From Winogradskyella ursingii (GTDB lineage Bacteria; Bacteroidota; Bacteroidia; Flavobacteriales; Flavobacteriaceae): a stretch of 64,000 nucleotides of DNA. The stretch is from positions 580,647 to 644,646 of the forward strand of contig NZ_JABFDH010000003.1 in the NCBI RefSeq assembly GCF_013403975.1. Reading direction: 5' to 3'. Under the pieces are notes generated by a model. It worked only from the letters and a program-made list of their open reading frames with translations, did not search any database and was not told the DNA's origin. The position numbers were made by a program, and so were the translations under genes. Positions 1 through 8,546 of this stretch are shown piece after piece (position 1 is the first letter of the stretch; each line of letters starts with the position of its first letter).

Positions 1-2
1 AT

Positions 3-65
3 AGAATTGGTACATCTTCTGGAGTTAATATAATGACAGAATATATGACAAACTTAGCTTCTTAA
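3..65 (+). CDS. 3' end of an unidentified gene (partial)
   Basis: An open frame enters from the left edge and ends at TAA (63-65), giving 20 codons ending in MTEYMTNLAS. The frame is too short to assign to a family. It could be the C-terminus of a real rightward gene lying left of the window, or chance. A promoter box and a new gene follow within 60 bases, which fits a gene end here. Low certainty. Confidence 0.35.
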   Translation, partial: RIGTSSGVNIMTEYMTNLAS

Positions 66-115
66 TAAACTTATTATTTAACAAACTTTTTCATAAGCAC
101 GCAAAATTTCTATCC

Positions 116-123
116 TATATTTG
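116..123 (+). promoter_or_regulatory. Bacteroidota -7 box for the first NTF2-fold gene
   Basis: TATATTTG is a perfect match to the TAnnTTTG -7 element used by the Bacteroidota housekeeping sigma factor. It lies 24 bases before the ATG at 148 and overlaps a TTG at 121 in the same frame. This argues that ATG 148, not TTG 121, is the start. No clear TTG -33 element is seen at the usual spacing. Confidence 0.55.
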
Positions 124-147
124 ATAATCAACCAAAAATGCTTGATT

Positions 148-600
148 ATGAAATCTATTCTGTCGATTGTTCTGCTAAGTTTTTGTTTTTTATCATTTTC
201 ACAAACATCTTCGGACGAAGAACTTATAAAAGCAACACTCAACAACTATATCGAAGGCTTTTATCAAGGTGACACCCTCAAATTACAGTCCGCATTAAAA
301 CCAAAATTATATAAATTTGGTTATTGGAAAAATAAAGACACTGGAGCATATGAATTTTCCAATCAAATGACTTACGATAGAGCTATTGCCTATGCCAAGA
401 ATGTTCTAGAAAAAAAACAACAGAAGGGAAGTGATGTAATCAGGAAAATAGAGATTTTAGATGTGGGCAATCACATTGCTGCTGGTAAAGTTACGGCTTG
501 GTGGGGAATTGATTATATGCTATTATCAAAAGACAATGGCAAATGGATGATAGAACAGGTAATCTGGGAAGGGCCTCTGGAAAAATCGCATACCAACTAA
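148..600 (+). CDS. Secreted NTF2/SnoaL-like small protein (putative lumazine-binding type)
   Basis: The product is about 150 residues with a short signal peptide (MKSILSIVLLSFCFLSFSQ) followed by one domain of the NTF2-like cone fold. Features of that family are an opening helix with YIEGFYQGD, a central RAIAYAK helix, and a C-terminal strand pair ending in WMIEQVIWE. Flavobacterial members are often annotated as nuclear transport factor 2 family or putative lumazine-binding proteins. The substrate is unknown and no catalytic residues can be named. The start is ATG 148, because the upstream TTG lies inside a promoter box. A second NTF2-fold secreted protein is encoded at 5183-5704. Confidence 0.75.
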   Translation: MKSILSIVLLSFCFLSFSQTSSDEELIKATLNNYIEGFYQGDTLKLQSALKPKLYKFGYWKNKDTGAYEFSNQMTYDRAIAYAKNVLEKKQQKGSDVIRKIEILDVGNHIAAGKVTAWWGIDYMLLSKDNGKWMIEQVIWEGPLEKSHTN

Positions 601-615
601 TAATTGTTATATGTC

Positions 616-1134
616 ATGAAAAAACTCATCGTAATTCTTCTCATTTCAATGGTTGCTTTTCCATCTTGTGCACAGAAAAAAGACAAAGATAAAGACGAGG
701 CAACATCAACCTATTATTTAATAAGACATGCTGAAAAAGATCGCTCTGATGAATCCAATCGCAATCCGAACTTGAAAGATGAAGGCTTACAACGTGCAGA
801 AAACTGGGCTAAACATTTTGAGGATATAAAATTTGACGCAGTGTATTCTACAGATTACAATCGTACCAAACAAACTGCTATGCCAACAGCAACAGCAAAC
901 AATGTGAATTTACAGTTTTACAATCCTAGTAATATTAATTTTGAGGAATTCTTAGCTAAAACTAAAGGACAGACCGTATTGATTGTTGGTCACAGTAACA
1001 CCACTCCGATGTTTACCAACGGGCTTTTGGGCGAGAAAAAATATGAGGACATGTCAGACGATGATAATTCTAGACTCTTCAAAGTCATAATAGCAAAAAA
1101 CAAGAAAACCTCAGAAGTTTCAGTTGTTGAGTAA
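616..1134 (+). CDS. Histidine phosphatase (phosphoglycerate mutase/SixA-like) lipoprotein
   Basis: A 172-residue exported protein of the histidine phosphatase superfamily. The catalytic RHAE motif is at residues 37-40 after strand YYLI, and the second conserved GHS is at 125-127 (VLIVGHSN). The N-terminus has a hydrophobic stretch ending FPSC, so Cys18 is a likely lipidation site and the enzyme probably sits on the envelope. The family removes phosphate from small molecules or phosphohistidine; the substrate here is unknown. The start is ATG 616, since the in-frame TTG at 604 precedes the signal peptide without adding to it. The gene follows the NTF2-fold gene by 15 bases and its 3' end overlaps the leftward DUF6503-like gene by 15 bases. 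Confidence 0.8.
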   Translation: MKKLIVILLISMVAFPSCAQKKDKDKDEATSTYYLIRHAEKDRSDESNRNPNLKDEGLQRAENWAKHFEDIKFDAVYSTDYNRTKQTAMPTATANNVNLQFYNPSNINFEEFLAKTKGQTVLIVGHSNTTPMFTNGLLGEKKYEDMSDDDNSRLFKVIIAKNKKTSEVSVVE

Positions 1135-1884
1135 ATCTACGGTAACGTCGTTAAGCTGTATAGTAGAAAGTAGAGTAAGCTTATCGGCTTCAAACGCTTT
1201 TCCCATTTCGGTAAGTGAAACGGATTTATCCTCGGTTTTATAATTATTATAATCCACAAAACGTAAACCATTAATATACCGTTCATTATACGCTTTTCTA
1301 AATCGCATGCCTTTGCCGTCCGATTCATTATATGAGTAAGCTAAATATTCTAACTTAAAAGTTTCTTGATTAATCCAATAAATAAATTCATCTTCATAAT
1401 CTTCACCACCACCAGTTTCACTGAAGGTCACTTTTATTTTATGATAGGCATGATTATCGATGCGCTCCTCCCCTATTAATTCCTTTTTAACAGCTTTGTC
1501 ATTAAGACCATATGGTAAAACTGAAAAATAATGAACGGAATTTACCGAGGCTGTATAATTGCTTGCAATAGAATCTTCCAACACAGCAACTTCATCATTT
1601 ATAAAACGTCTAAAGCCATCGTTGGTGAGGACATCAAAAATTGAGTCGTTACTATTTTCTACCGCAGCTCTCAATAACAAAAAATCTCCGTTGTTCCTTT
1701 TGGCTGCATAAGACTTGTCTCTAAATTTAAATCCTATATCCGAATTTCCAAACTTCTCACCTCCAGAAACTTCAATGGATTTATCAATAATTTGATTAGC
1801 AGTAAGAATTTCAACCTGTGAATCGTTTTTATTTTTACAACCCAGAATCGTGAAAGCGACAAAAACAACAATCAAATATTTCAT
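1120..1884 (-). CDS. DUF6503-like lipoprotein
   Basis: A 254-residue lipoprotein: MKYLIVVFVAFTILGCK gives a lipobox with Cys16. The body is rich in alternating beta strands (HAYHKIKVTF, DEFIYWINQETFKLEYLAY), the outline of a LolA/LolB-like barrel. Flavobacterial proteins of this outline are catalogued as DUF6503; the name is from memory of the family, not from a search. No catalytic motif is visible. It has its own promoter with both elements in place and converges on the histidine phosphatase gene, sharing 15 bases. Confidence 0.65.
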   Translation of the reverse strand: MKYLIVVFVAFTILGCKNKNDSQVEILTANQIIDKSIEVSGGEKFGNSDIGFKFRDKSYAAKRNNGDFLLLRAAVENSNDSIFDVLTNDGFRRFINDEVAVLEDSIASNYTASVNSVHYFSVLPYGLNDKAVKKELIGEERIDNHAYHKIKVTFSETGGGEDYEDEFIYWINQETFKLEYLAYSYNESDGKGMRFRKAYNERYINGLRFVDYNNYKTEDKSVSLTEMGKAFEADKLTLLSTIQLNDVTVDLLNN

Positions 1885-1909
1885 ATTTATACTTTTGAAT
1901 AGGAAGTCG

Positions 1910-1938
1910 CAAAGTTAACCAATCATTACACTTAACAA
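1910..1938 (-). promoter_or_regulatory. Full Bacteroidota promoter for the DUF6503-like gene
   Basis: Read on the minus strand, TTG (1938-1936), an 18-base spacer and TAACTTTG (1917-1910) match the TTG-N17..23-TAnnTTTG promoter. The ATG is at 1884, so the expected leader is about 20 bases. This is one of the two best promoters in the window. Confidence 0.7.
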
Positions 1939-1984
1939 TAAAATAAGATCAGTCAATTGTTATGTTTTTACAATGATGTTTCTA

Positions 1985-2023
1985 AAACTTCAAGCTTACT
2001 TCTTCAAACTTCAGACTTACTTT
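1985..2023 (+). repeat. Imperfect 21-base tandem duplication upstream of smpB
   Basis: AAACTTCAAGCTTACTTC at 1985-2002 is repeated 21 bases later as AAACTTCAGACTTACTTT at 2006-2023, with three differences over 18 bases. It ends three bases before the smpB -7 box, where an activator site or the -33 region would lie. Confidence 0.6.
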
Positions 2024-2025
2024 CA

Positions 2026-2033
2026 TACCTTTG
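2026..2033 (+). promoter_or_regulatory. -7 box directly before smpB
   Basis: TACCTTTG is a perfect TAnnTTTG element. Only six bases separate it from ATG 2040, so transcription would begin at or next to the start codon. A TTG at 2031 in frame with smpB is part of this box, supporting ATG 2040 as the start. Confidence 0.55.
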
Positions 2034-2039
2034 CTATAC

Positions 2040-2498
2040 ATGCAAAACAAGGTCAACATTCTCAATAAAAAAGCACGATTCCAATATGAGATATTGGATA
2101 AATATACTGCAGGAATTGTACTAACTGGCACGGAAATCAAATCCATTAGAGCCAGCAAAGCATCTATTGCCGAAGGTTTTTGTGAATTTAATGAACATGG
2201 TGAGCTTTTTGTTATTAACATGACGGTCGAAGAATATAAATACGGTACGCACTACAACCATAGACCTAAGCAAGAACGCAAATTACTGCTGAACAAAAGG
2301 GAGTTGAAAAAGCTCGAAAAAGAGGTGAACATAAAGGGAAATGCAATTATCCCTACACGCTTATTTCTTAACGATAGAGGTCTGGCAAAACTTGAAATTG
2401 CGCTTGCCAAGGGTAAAAAACTTTACGACAAACGCGAAACCATCAAAGACCGAGATAACAAGCGAAACTTAGACCGCATTAAAAAAATCTATAACTAA
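2040..2498 (+). CDS. smpB: SsrA-binding protein SmpB
   Basis: A 152-residue SmpB, the normal length. It binds tmRNA and brings it to stalled ribosomes for trans-translation. Recognisable features are the opening NKKARFQYEILDKYTAGIVL, the GTEIKSIRASKASIAEGFC segment of the OB fold, and the basic C-terminal tail (KGKKLYDKRETIKDRDNKR) that mimics mRNA in the ribosome. The start is ATG 2040 because the upstream TTG is in the -7 box. No ssrA gene was recognised in the window. Confidence 0.97.
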   Translation: MQNKVNILNKKARFQYEILDKYTAGIVLTGTEIKSIRASKASIAEGFCEFNEHGELFVINMTVEEYKYGTHYNHRPKQERKLLLNKRELKKLEKEVNIKGNAIIPTRLFLNDRGLAKLEIALAKGKKLYDKRETIKDRDNKRNLDRIKKIYN

Positions 2499-2539
2499 AA
2501 TTTAAGATAGTTATAACTTCTACCCATTCATTTTTATTC

Positions 2540-2547
2540 TATGTTTG
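2540..2547 (+). promoter_or_regulatory. -7 box upstream of the DUF5686 gene
   Basis: TATGTTTG matches TAnnTTTG perfectly, 108 bases before ATG 2656. That would give a leader of about 100 bases. No TTG is seen at -33 spacing, so this is a candidate only. Confidence 0.4.
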
Positions 2548-2655
2548 AAACGGTATTGGCAACTAATTGATCAAGAACGGTATCTTTATCAATATAGTAG
2601 CAGCATTAATTCACATCAATAAAAAATATTCGCTTTAAACAATCAATCATCAAAA

Positions 2656-5121
2656 ATGATAAAAAAATCGCTCTTTGCATTTCTATTAATATTCTCATCT
2701 TTAGCTTCAGCACAAATTGTAGGTACTGTAACTGACACCAATAGCGAACCGCTTCCTTTCGTCAACATCCTAATAGAGAATACCTATAAAGGCACTACTA
2801 CTAATGACGATGGTTATTACGAACTCAATATTATAGAGCCCAACACCTACACCGTTGTATTCACATATCTTGGTTACAAAACTTTAAAAAGGACGGTAAC
2901 TATAAGTAAGTTTCCATACGTCTTAAACGCTACCTTAAAAGAAGAGTCTGTCTCGCTCAATGAAGTTGTGGTTAATTCCGAGGAAAATCCCGCAAATATA
3001 ATTATGCGTCAGGCTATTGAAAAAAGAAAGGAAAATCTTGAGAAAATTAAATCTTTTAATGCTGATTTTTATTCACGTGGACTTATCAGAATCAAGGATG
3101 CTCCAGAAAAAATTCTAGGTCAAGAAGTTGGTGATTTTGATGGTGCATTAGACTCAACACGAACAGGTATTTTGTATTTATCTGAAACAATATCAAAAAT
3201 TCAATATTTACAACCCGATAAATTGAAGGAAAAAGTAACTGCAAGTAAAGTAAGCGGTGACGATAACGGCTTCAGTTTCAACAGTGCATTGGATGTTGAT
3301 TTTAATTTTTATAATAATACGATTGAATTTGGCAGCGAAATGGTGTCTCCAATTGCCAATAACGCTTTTAGCTATTACCGTTACAAGCTTGATGGTGTTT
3401 TTTATGACGAACGCGGAAATCTTATTAATAAAATAAATGTGATCCCAAGACGGGAAAACGATCCTGTTTTCTCAGGCTTTATCTATATCGTTGAAGACCA
3501 ATGGACCATCTATGCTCTAGAATTGGATATTACTGGAGCACAAGCGAGGATTCCAGCAGCAGATCTCATTTCGTTAAAACAAAGTTTTTCATATTCTGAA
3601 AAAGAGAATATCTGGCCAATAATCTCACAAAGTATCGACTTTAAATATGGCCTATTTGGGTTTAATGGCGATGGCAGATTTACAGCTGTCTACAGTAATT
3701 ATGAATTTAATTTAGGACTCACAAAAAAAGATTTTGGAAGAGAATTAGTAGCTGTTGAAGCAGAAGCCAATAAAAAAGATTCCCTTTTCTGGAATACCAT
3801 AAGACCTGTACCACTTACGGACGAAGAGCGTACGGATTACATTAAAAAAGATAGCATCCAATTAGTCAGAGAATCTAAACCCTATCTAGATTCAATAGAC
3901 CGTGCCAATAACAAATTTAAATTAGGCGATATTTTAGGCTATACCTATCAAAACTCTCATAAGGATTTTAGGCTCGGTTATGATATTCCGTTAGGTGGAG
4001 TACAGTTTAACACCGTTCAAGGTTACAGCGCAAATGCCAATATTTTTTTTACTAAAAACTATGATGAATTTAGACGCTACTTTAGGGCTAACGCATCCTT
4101 ACAATATGGATTTTCTGATGACCGTTTAAGAGCCGCGGGTTCCTTAAGTTATAAGTTTAATAATACAAGTCGACGGTTTCTCACATTGTCTGGAGGAGTT
4201 AGCACAGCACAGTTTAATCCTTCAAACCCTATAACACCACTCATTAATTCTGTGAGCACATTGTTTTTCGAAGATAATTACATGAAAATTTATGACCGTA
4301 GTTTTATTCAGCTCAATTATTCCGAAGAACTATTCAATGGTTTTAGACTATATGCAGGTGTAAGTTACGAGAGACGAAAAGCTCTATTTAATACTACAGA
4401 TCAAGTCTATATAAATCAAGATAATGATGTGTACACCAGCAACAACCCCTTAAATGAAAGTGCATTTGGCATTGCTCCTTTTGAAACACACAATATTATA
4501 AAAGTAAATGTAACAGCACAGATCAATTTTGGTCAAGAATATTTAAGCTATCCCGATAGTAAATTCAATGTTGGTAACGAGGATTACCCAACCCTATTAT
4601 TAGGTTATGAAAAAGGTTTGGGTGCCACAAATAGCGATTATAATTTTGATCAAATCAAAGCAAGCTTATACCAAACGTTCAGCATTAAGGATAAAGGGCG
4701 ATTTAGATATAATCTAAAAGGCGGCAAGTTTGCCAATGCAAAAAACCTAGCATTTATGGATTACCAACATTTTAACGGTAATCAAACCCACGTGAGCACT
4801 GAAGGTAACTACACCAATGTTTTTAATAATTTAGACTATTATTCAATGAGCACACAAGATGCTTATTTTGAAGGTCACATAGAGCATGACTTTAATGGCT
4901 TTATTTTAGGAAAAATTCCATTGTTAAATAAACTGAATTTTAATTTAGTGGTTGGCGCACACCTTTTGTCAACACCAGAGAATAATCCCTATCAAGAATA
5001 TTCCGTTGGTTTGGATAATATAGGTTGGGGGAAATTTCGTTTCTTACGAGTGGATTACATTCGTTCATATCAAAGCGGGTTTCAAAGTGATGCGATTTTG
5101 TTTGGTTTGAAATTCTTTTAA
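2656..5121 (+). CDS. DUF5686 outer-membrane protein with carboxypeptidase-like N-terminal domain
   Basis: An 821-residue secreted protein. Residues 1-19 are a signal peptide. Residues 20-100 form a carboxypeptidase regulatory-like beta sandwich (VGTVTDTNSEPLPFVNILI, then TYLGYKTLKR), as at the front of many Bacteroidota TonB receptors. The rest is the DUF5686 body, whose second half alternates strands and aromatic residues and ends in FGLKFF with a terminal phenylalanine, typical of an outer-membrane barrel. There is no TonB plug domain. The function is unknown; an outer-membrane location is inferred. Confidence 0.85.
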   Translation: MIKKSLFAFLLIFSSLASAQIVGTVTDTNSEPLPFVNILIENTYKGTTTNDDGYYELNIIEPNTYTVVFTYLGYKTLKRTVTISKFPYVLNATLKEESVSLNEVVVNSEENPANIIMRQAIEKRKENLEKIKSFNADFYSRGLIRIKDAPEKILGQEVGDFDGALDSTRTGILYLSETISKIQYLQPDKLKEKVTASKVSGDDNGFSFNSALDVDFNFYNNTIEFGSEMVSPIANNAFSYYRYKLDGVFYDERGNLINKINVIPRRENDPVFSGFIYIVEDQWTIYALELDITGAQARIPAADLISLKQSFSYSEKENIWPIISQSIDFKYGLFGFNGDGRFTAVYSNYEFNLGLTKKDFGRELVAVEAEANKKDSLFWNTIRPVPLTDEERTDYIKKDSIQLVRESKPYLDSIDRANNKFKLGDILGYTYQNSHKDFRLGYDIPLGGVQFNTVQGYSANANIFFTKNYDEFRRYFRANASLQYGFSDDRLRAAGSLSYKFNNTSRRFLTLSGGVSTAQFNPSNPITPLINSVSTLFFEDNYMKIYDRSFIQLNYSEELFNGFRLYAGVSYERRKALFNTTDQVYINQDNDVYTSNNPLNESAFGIAPFETHNIIKVNVTAQINFGQEYLSYPDSKFNVGNEDYPTLLLGYEKGLGATNSDYNFDQIKASLYQTFSIKDKGRFRYNLKGGKFANAKNLAFMDYQHFNGNQTHVSTEGNYTNVFNNLDYYSMSTQDAYFEGHIEHDFNGFILGKIPLLNKLNFNLVVGAHLLSTPENNPYQEYSVGLDNIGWGKFRFLRVDYIRSYQSGFQSDAILFGLKFF

Positions 5122-5182
5122 CTTTAATGCTTAATCATTGCCGGACAGTTAGTATCACATTAGTAAAACAAATACTTTTAAA

Positions 5183-5704
5183 ATGAAAAAACTAATATTA
5201 GCGTTTATGTTTGCCTCATTCTTCTTAAGTGCTCAAGAAGAAACTAAAGACTATACTAAAAACGTAGCCACAATAGACAGCACTATCGAAACACTCTACA
5301 CGGTAATTTCTGGTGATAAAGGTTTTGAGCGCAATTGGGATTTATTCAAACATTTGTTTCATGCAAATGCAAAGTTAATTGCAACAGGAAAAAACGAAGA
5401 TGGGAAAACCGTAGTACGCTACATGAGCCCAGATGACTACATCAACACATCTGGCAAATGGTTGGTCGAAAATGGTTTTCACGAAGTAGAAATCAATCGA
5501 GAAGTTCAAACATTTGGTCATATTACTCAAGTTTTTAGCACTTACGAATCTTTCAGAACTAAAACAGATGACCAACCATTTATGCGAGGTATCAATAGCA
5601 TTCAACTATTAAACGATGGAGAGCGTTGGTGGATCATCAATATTTATTGGATGCAAGAATCTGAAGAATTCCCCATTCCAAAAGCATACTTACCGCAGCA
5701 GTAA
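5183..5704 (+). CDS. Secreted NTF2/SnoaL-like protein
   Basis: A 173-residue protein with signal peptide MKKLILAFMFASFFLSAQ and an NTF2-like domain: an opening helix (IDSTIETLYTVISGDKGFERNW), LFHANAKLIA, and a closing strand pair GERWWIINIYWMQE. Some SnoaL-like relatives are enzymes, but no active-site set is clear here. It sits alone between the DUF5686 gene and the S15 peptidase, with 61 bases upstream and no clear promoter box. Confidence 0.75.
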   Translation: MKKLILAFMFASFFLSAQEETKDYTKNVATIDSTIETLYTVISGDKGFERNWDLFKHLFHANAKLIATGKNEDGKTVVRYMSPDDYINTSGKWLVENGFHEVEINREVQTFGHITQVFSTYESFRTKTDDQPFMRGINSIQLLNDGERWWIINIYWMQESEEFPIPKAYLPQQ

Positions 5705-5707
5705 TAA

Positions 5708-5724
5708 CTGCGAAGTCAGGAATC
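5708..5724 (+). repeat. Half-copy of the CCTGCGAAGGCAGGAATC-type palindromic repeat
   Basis: CTGCGAAGTCAGGAATC begins four bases after the stop of the NTF2-fold gene. It resembles one arm of the short palindrome found more intact at 9554-9569 and, altered, in the end of prmC. Probably an eroded copy. Confidence 0.35.
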
Positions 5725-5913
5725 CACATTCAGTTGTACCAAATAAAGGATTTTGCATCATCTGCGGAATAACAAAAAGAGAAATAAACACAGTTTGACT
5801 AAATTAATTGCGCAACATCACTCAAACTCACTATTAAGTTTAAACAATTCTTAAACAGATTTTAAATCTAAAATTAAGTCCGTATTTTTAAAAAGTACAA
5901 AAACCGTCATAAC

Positions 5914-7746
5914 ATGAAACCCACATTAAAAACTTATAATACATTAATTCTAGCTTTAGCAATTTCAATATCTAGTTTTGCTCAAGACGTAAAACCAGTT
6001 TTTAAAAATGGAGAAGCACAGGTTGTTGAGGCCTTTGCAAATCCTGAAAACTGGATCCGTCACGATTTATGGGTAGAAACCAATTTTGACACCGATGGAG
6101 ATGGTGAACTAGATAGAATGCACGTGGATGTCACGCGCCCAAAACAAACCGAGACCGAAGGATTAAAACTACCTATCGTTTATGAATCTAGTCCGTATTA
6201 TGCAGGTGTTGCAGGAGACGTCCCAGGAGTAATGTGGAACGTAAAACATGAACTTGGTGAAACCACCAAAGAACGCACACATCCTGAAGTACAACGTCGT
6301 GGGAAGAGACCGATTATTTCAAATTCGCAAGTAAGAACTTGGGTGCCACGAGGATATATTGTGGTACATTCATCATCGCCAGGCACAGGATTATCAGATG
6401 GTGCGCCAACTATTGGTGGCCCAAATGAATCTTTAGCACCAAAATTTGTTATCGATTGGCTGTGCGGTCGAGCCAAAGGTTATACGGAACGAAATGGAAA
6501 TGAAGAGGTCAAAGCATTTTGGTCAACAGGAAAAGTGGGCATGACAGGAACCTCATATAATGGAACAATTCCTCTAGCCGCTGCTACAACAGGTGTAGAC
6601 GGTTTGGAAGCCATTATTCCTGTAGCACCTAACACTTCGTATTATCATTACTATCGCTCTAACGGTTTAGTACGTTCGCCAGGTGGTTATTTGGGAGAGG
6701 ATATCGATGTACTATATGATTTTGTGCATAGCGGAGAGGAAGCAAACAGACCATACAATAATAAAATGGTCAGAGACACTGAGATGATGCAAGGTATGGA
6801 TCGCATCACAGGAGATTACAACGACTTTTGGGCAGGTCGAGATTACCTCAATCAAATGGAGGACATGGAAGCAGCATTGCTAATGTCACATGGTTTTAAC
6901 GATTGGAATGTGATGCCAGAGCACAGCTACCGCATTTATAAGGCTGCAAAAGAAAAAGGACTTCCTGTTCAGATTTATTACCACCAAAATGGTCATGGAG
7001 GCCCACCACCACTGTCAATGATGAACCGATGGTTTACAAAATATTTACACGGTGTGGACAATGGTGTAGAAGATGAAGAAAACAAAGCCTATATTGTAAG
7101 AGAAGATGATAACAGACAAGAACCAACAGCATACAAAGATTACCCAAATCCTGATGCTGAAAACGTCGTACTCAATTTAACCAAAGGTGGAAATTCAGCT
7201 GGTGGGCTAACAACTAAATCATCAAATGCCGATTTTGAAAAATTGAAAGATGATGTGAGTTTTTCCGGGAAAGATTTAGCAACAGTAACAGAATCTAACA
7301 ATCGCTTATTGTATGTTACCAATACCTTGAAAAAAGACCTACACATTTCAGGTGTACCAAAAGTGAGTATTACCTTGGCAAGCAATAAACCATCGGCTAA
7401 TTTATCCGTCTGGTTGGTATCATTGCCGTGGCAAGAAGGTGATGATGTAAAAATCACAGATAATATTATTACACGTGGTTGGGCTGATCCAAAAAACCAT
7501 ACATCTCTGACGGACGAAGAACCTCTCGTCGCAGGCGAATATTACACTATGAATTTCGATTTACAACCCGATGACCAAATCATCAAAAAAGGCCAGCAAA
7601 TTGGATTGATGATATTTTCAAGCGACCAAGAATTTACACTGCATCCAAAAGCAGGAACGGAATTGACCATTCAGCTTGATAAAACAAATTTAACTTTGCC
7701 TGTTGTTGGTGGTATGAAGAGTTTTGAGAGTGTCGTAGAAGAATAA
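5914..7746 (+). CDS. Secreted S15-family peptidase/acylase (X-Pro dipeptidyl-peptidase, CocE/NonD type)
   Basis: A 610-residue alpha/beta hydrolase with signal peptide MKPTLKTYNTLILALAISIS ending near SSFAQ. The nucleophile motif is GTSYNG with Ser214. The acid is probably the Asp in GFNDWNVMPEHS and the base the His in QNGHGGPP. The C-terminal jelly-roll typical of the S15/CocE family follows (VSITLASNKPSANLSVWL). Relatives release X-Pro dipeptides or cleave acyl compounds; specificity cannot be read from sequence. Its stop lies five bases from the end of the converging pcm gene. Confidence 0.9.
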   Translation: MKPTLKTYNTLILALAISISSFAQDVKPVFKNGEAQVVEAFANPENWIRHDLWVETNFDTDGDGELDRMHVDVTRPKQTETEGLKLPIVYESSPYYAGVAGDVPGVMWNVKHELGETTKERTHPEVQRRGKRPIISNSQVRTWVPRGYIVVHSSSPGTGLSDGAPTIGGPNESLAPKFVIDWLCGRAKGYTERNGNEEVKAFWSTGKVGMTGTSYNGTIPLAAATTGVDGLEAIIPVAPNTSYYHYYRSNGLVRSPGGYLGEDIDVLYDFVHSGEEANRPYNNKMVRDTEMMQGMDRITGDYNDFWAGRDYLNQMEDMEAALLMSHGFNDWNVMPEHSYRIYKAAKEKGLPVQIYYHQNGHGGPPPLSMMNRWFTKYLHGVDNGVEDEENKAYIVREDDNRQEPTAYKDYPNPDAENVVLNLTKGGNSAGGLTTKSSNADFEKLKDDVSFSGKDLATVTESNNRLLYVTNTLKKDLHISGVPKVSITLASNKPSANLSVWLVSLPWQEGDDVKITDNIITRGWADPKNHTSLTDEEPLVAGEYYTMNFDLQPDDQIIKKGQQIGLMIFSSDQEFTLHPKAGTELTIQLDKTNLTLPVVGGMKSFESVVEE

Positions 7747-7751
7747 GATTT

Positions 7752-8393
7752 TTAATTCTTATCTTCAAGCAAAGGCACAAACCGAAATTCACCAAACTCG
7801 TGCTGTTCAAATTCCTTAGGACCTTTTCTAATAAAAAGTGTCATGGTTTGTACATTGTCACCAACAGGGATAACTAGACGTCCATCAATCTTAAGTTGGC
7901 CCAATAATGGGTTTGGCACAAACGGAGCACCAGCAGTAACTATGATACTGTCAAATGGAGCTTCTTCAGGCATGCCTTTATAACCGTCACCAAAAATCAT
8001 TTTTTTAGGTCGATAACCAATTTTTGGAAGAAATTTAGATGTTTTCTTAAATAATTCCTGTTGACGCTCAATAGAATATACCTTTGCACCCAATTCTAAA
8101 AGCACAGCAGTTTGATACCCACTTCCCGTCCCAATTTCCAACACTTTGTCACCCGATTTTATTTCTAGCAATTCAGATTGAAAGGCAACAGTATAAGGTT
8201 GAGAAATCGTTTGGTCGGCAGCAATAGGGAACGCTTTATCTTGATATGCATGGTCTATAAAACCAGAATCCATAAACAAATGCCGTGGAATCTTACCTAT
8301 TGCATTTAAAACGTTTTCATCTTTAATCCCCTTTTTAATGAGTGTATCAACGAGTTTTTGCCGCATCCCTTGATGCTTAAATGTATCTTTCAA
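7752..8393 (-). CDS. pcm: Protein-L-isoaspartate O-methyltransferase
   Basis: A 213-residue PCMT that methylates isoaspartyl residues using S-adenosylmethionine to start protein repair. Visible motifs are the family signature FPIAADQTISQPYTVAF and the SAM loop VLEIGTGSGYQTAVL. The start appears to be TTG at 8393 (TTG AAA GAT ACA): the first residues MKDTFKHQG match how flavobacterial relatives begin, as I recall them. The next ATG, at codon 10 (8366), would remove them. Convergent with the S15 peptidase gene. Confidence 0.93.
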   Translation of the reverse strand: MKDTFKHQGMRQKLVDTLIKKGIKDENVLNAIGKIPRHLFMDSGFIDHAYQDKAFPIAADQTISQPYTVAFQSELLEIKSGDKVLEIGTGSGYQTAVLLELGAKVYSIERQQELFKKTSKFLPKIGYRPKKMIFGDGYKGMPEEAPFDSIIVTAGAPFVPNPLLGQLKIDGRLVIPVGDNVQTMTLFIRKGPKEFEQHEFGEFRFVPLLEDKN

Positions 8394-8503
8394 AGCGTAG
8401 TTTAGTTTCTGCTAAATTAATTGAAAGAACGGCAAGTTCAAAACTCAAATTTCAAACTTTCCTTAATTATTGAATCCACAGTATTTTATATTTTCTTTTT
8501 TAA

Positions 8504-8530
8504 TTGTTTAATACAAAACGACTATTTTTG
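8504..8530 (+). promoter_or_regulatory. Promoter of the Gfo/Idh oxidoreductase gene
   Basis: TTG (8504-8506), a 16-base spacer and TATTTTTG (8523-8530) form a near-consensus Bacteroidota promoter; the spacer is one base below the usual 17-23. The ATG follows at 8547, giving a leader of about 10 bases. Confidence 0.55.
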
Positions 8531-8546
8531 TTAAAAACTGAAAAAC

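Noticed and set aside
6198..6476. A long minus-strand open frame inside the S15 peptidase gene, and many similar ones elsewhere
   Set aside because: These lie opposite well-supported genes, have no promoter or family features, and reflect codon bias of the true strand.
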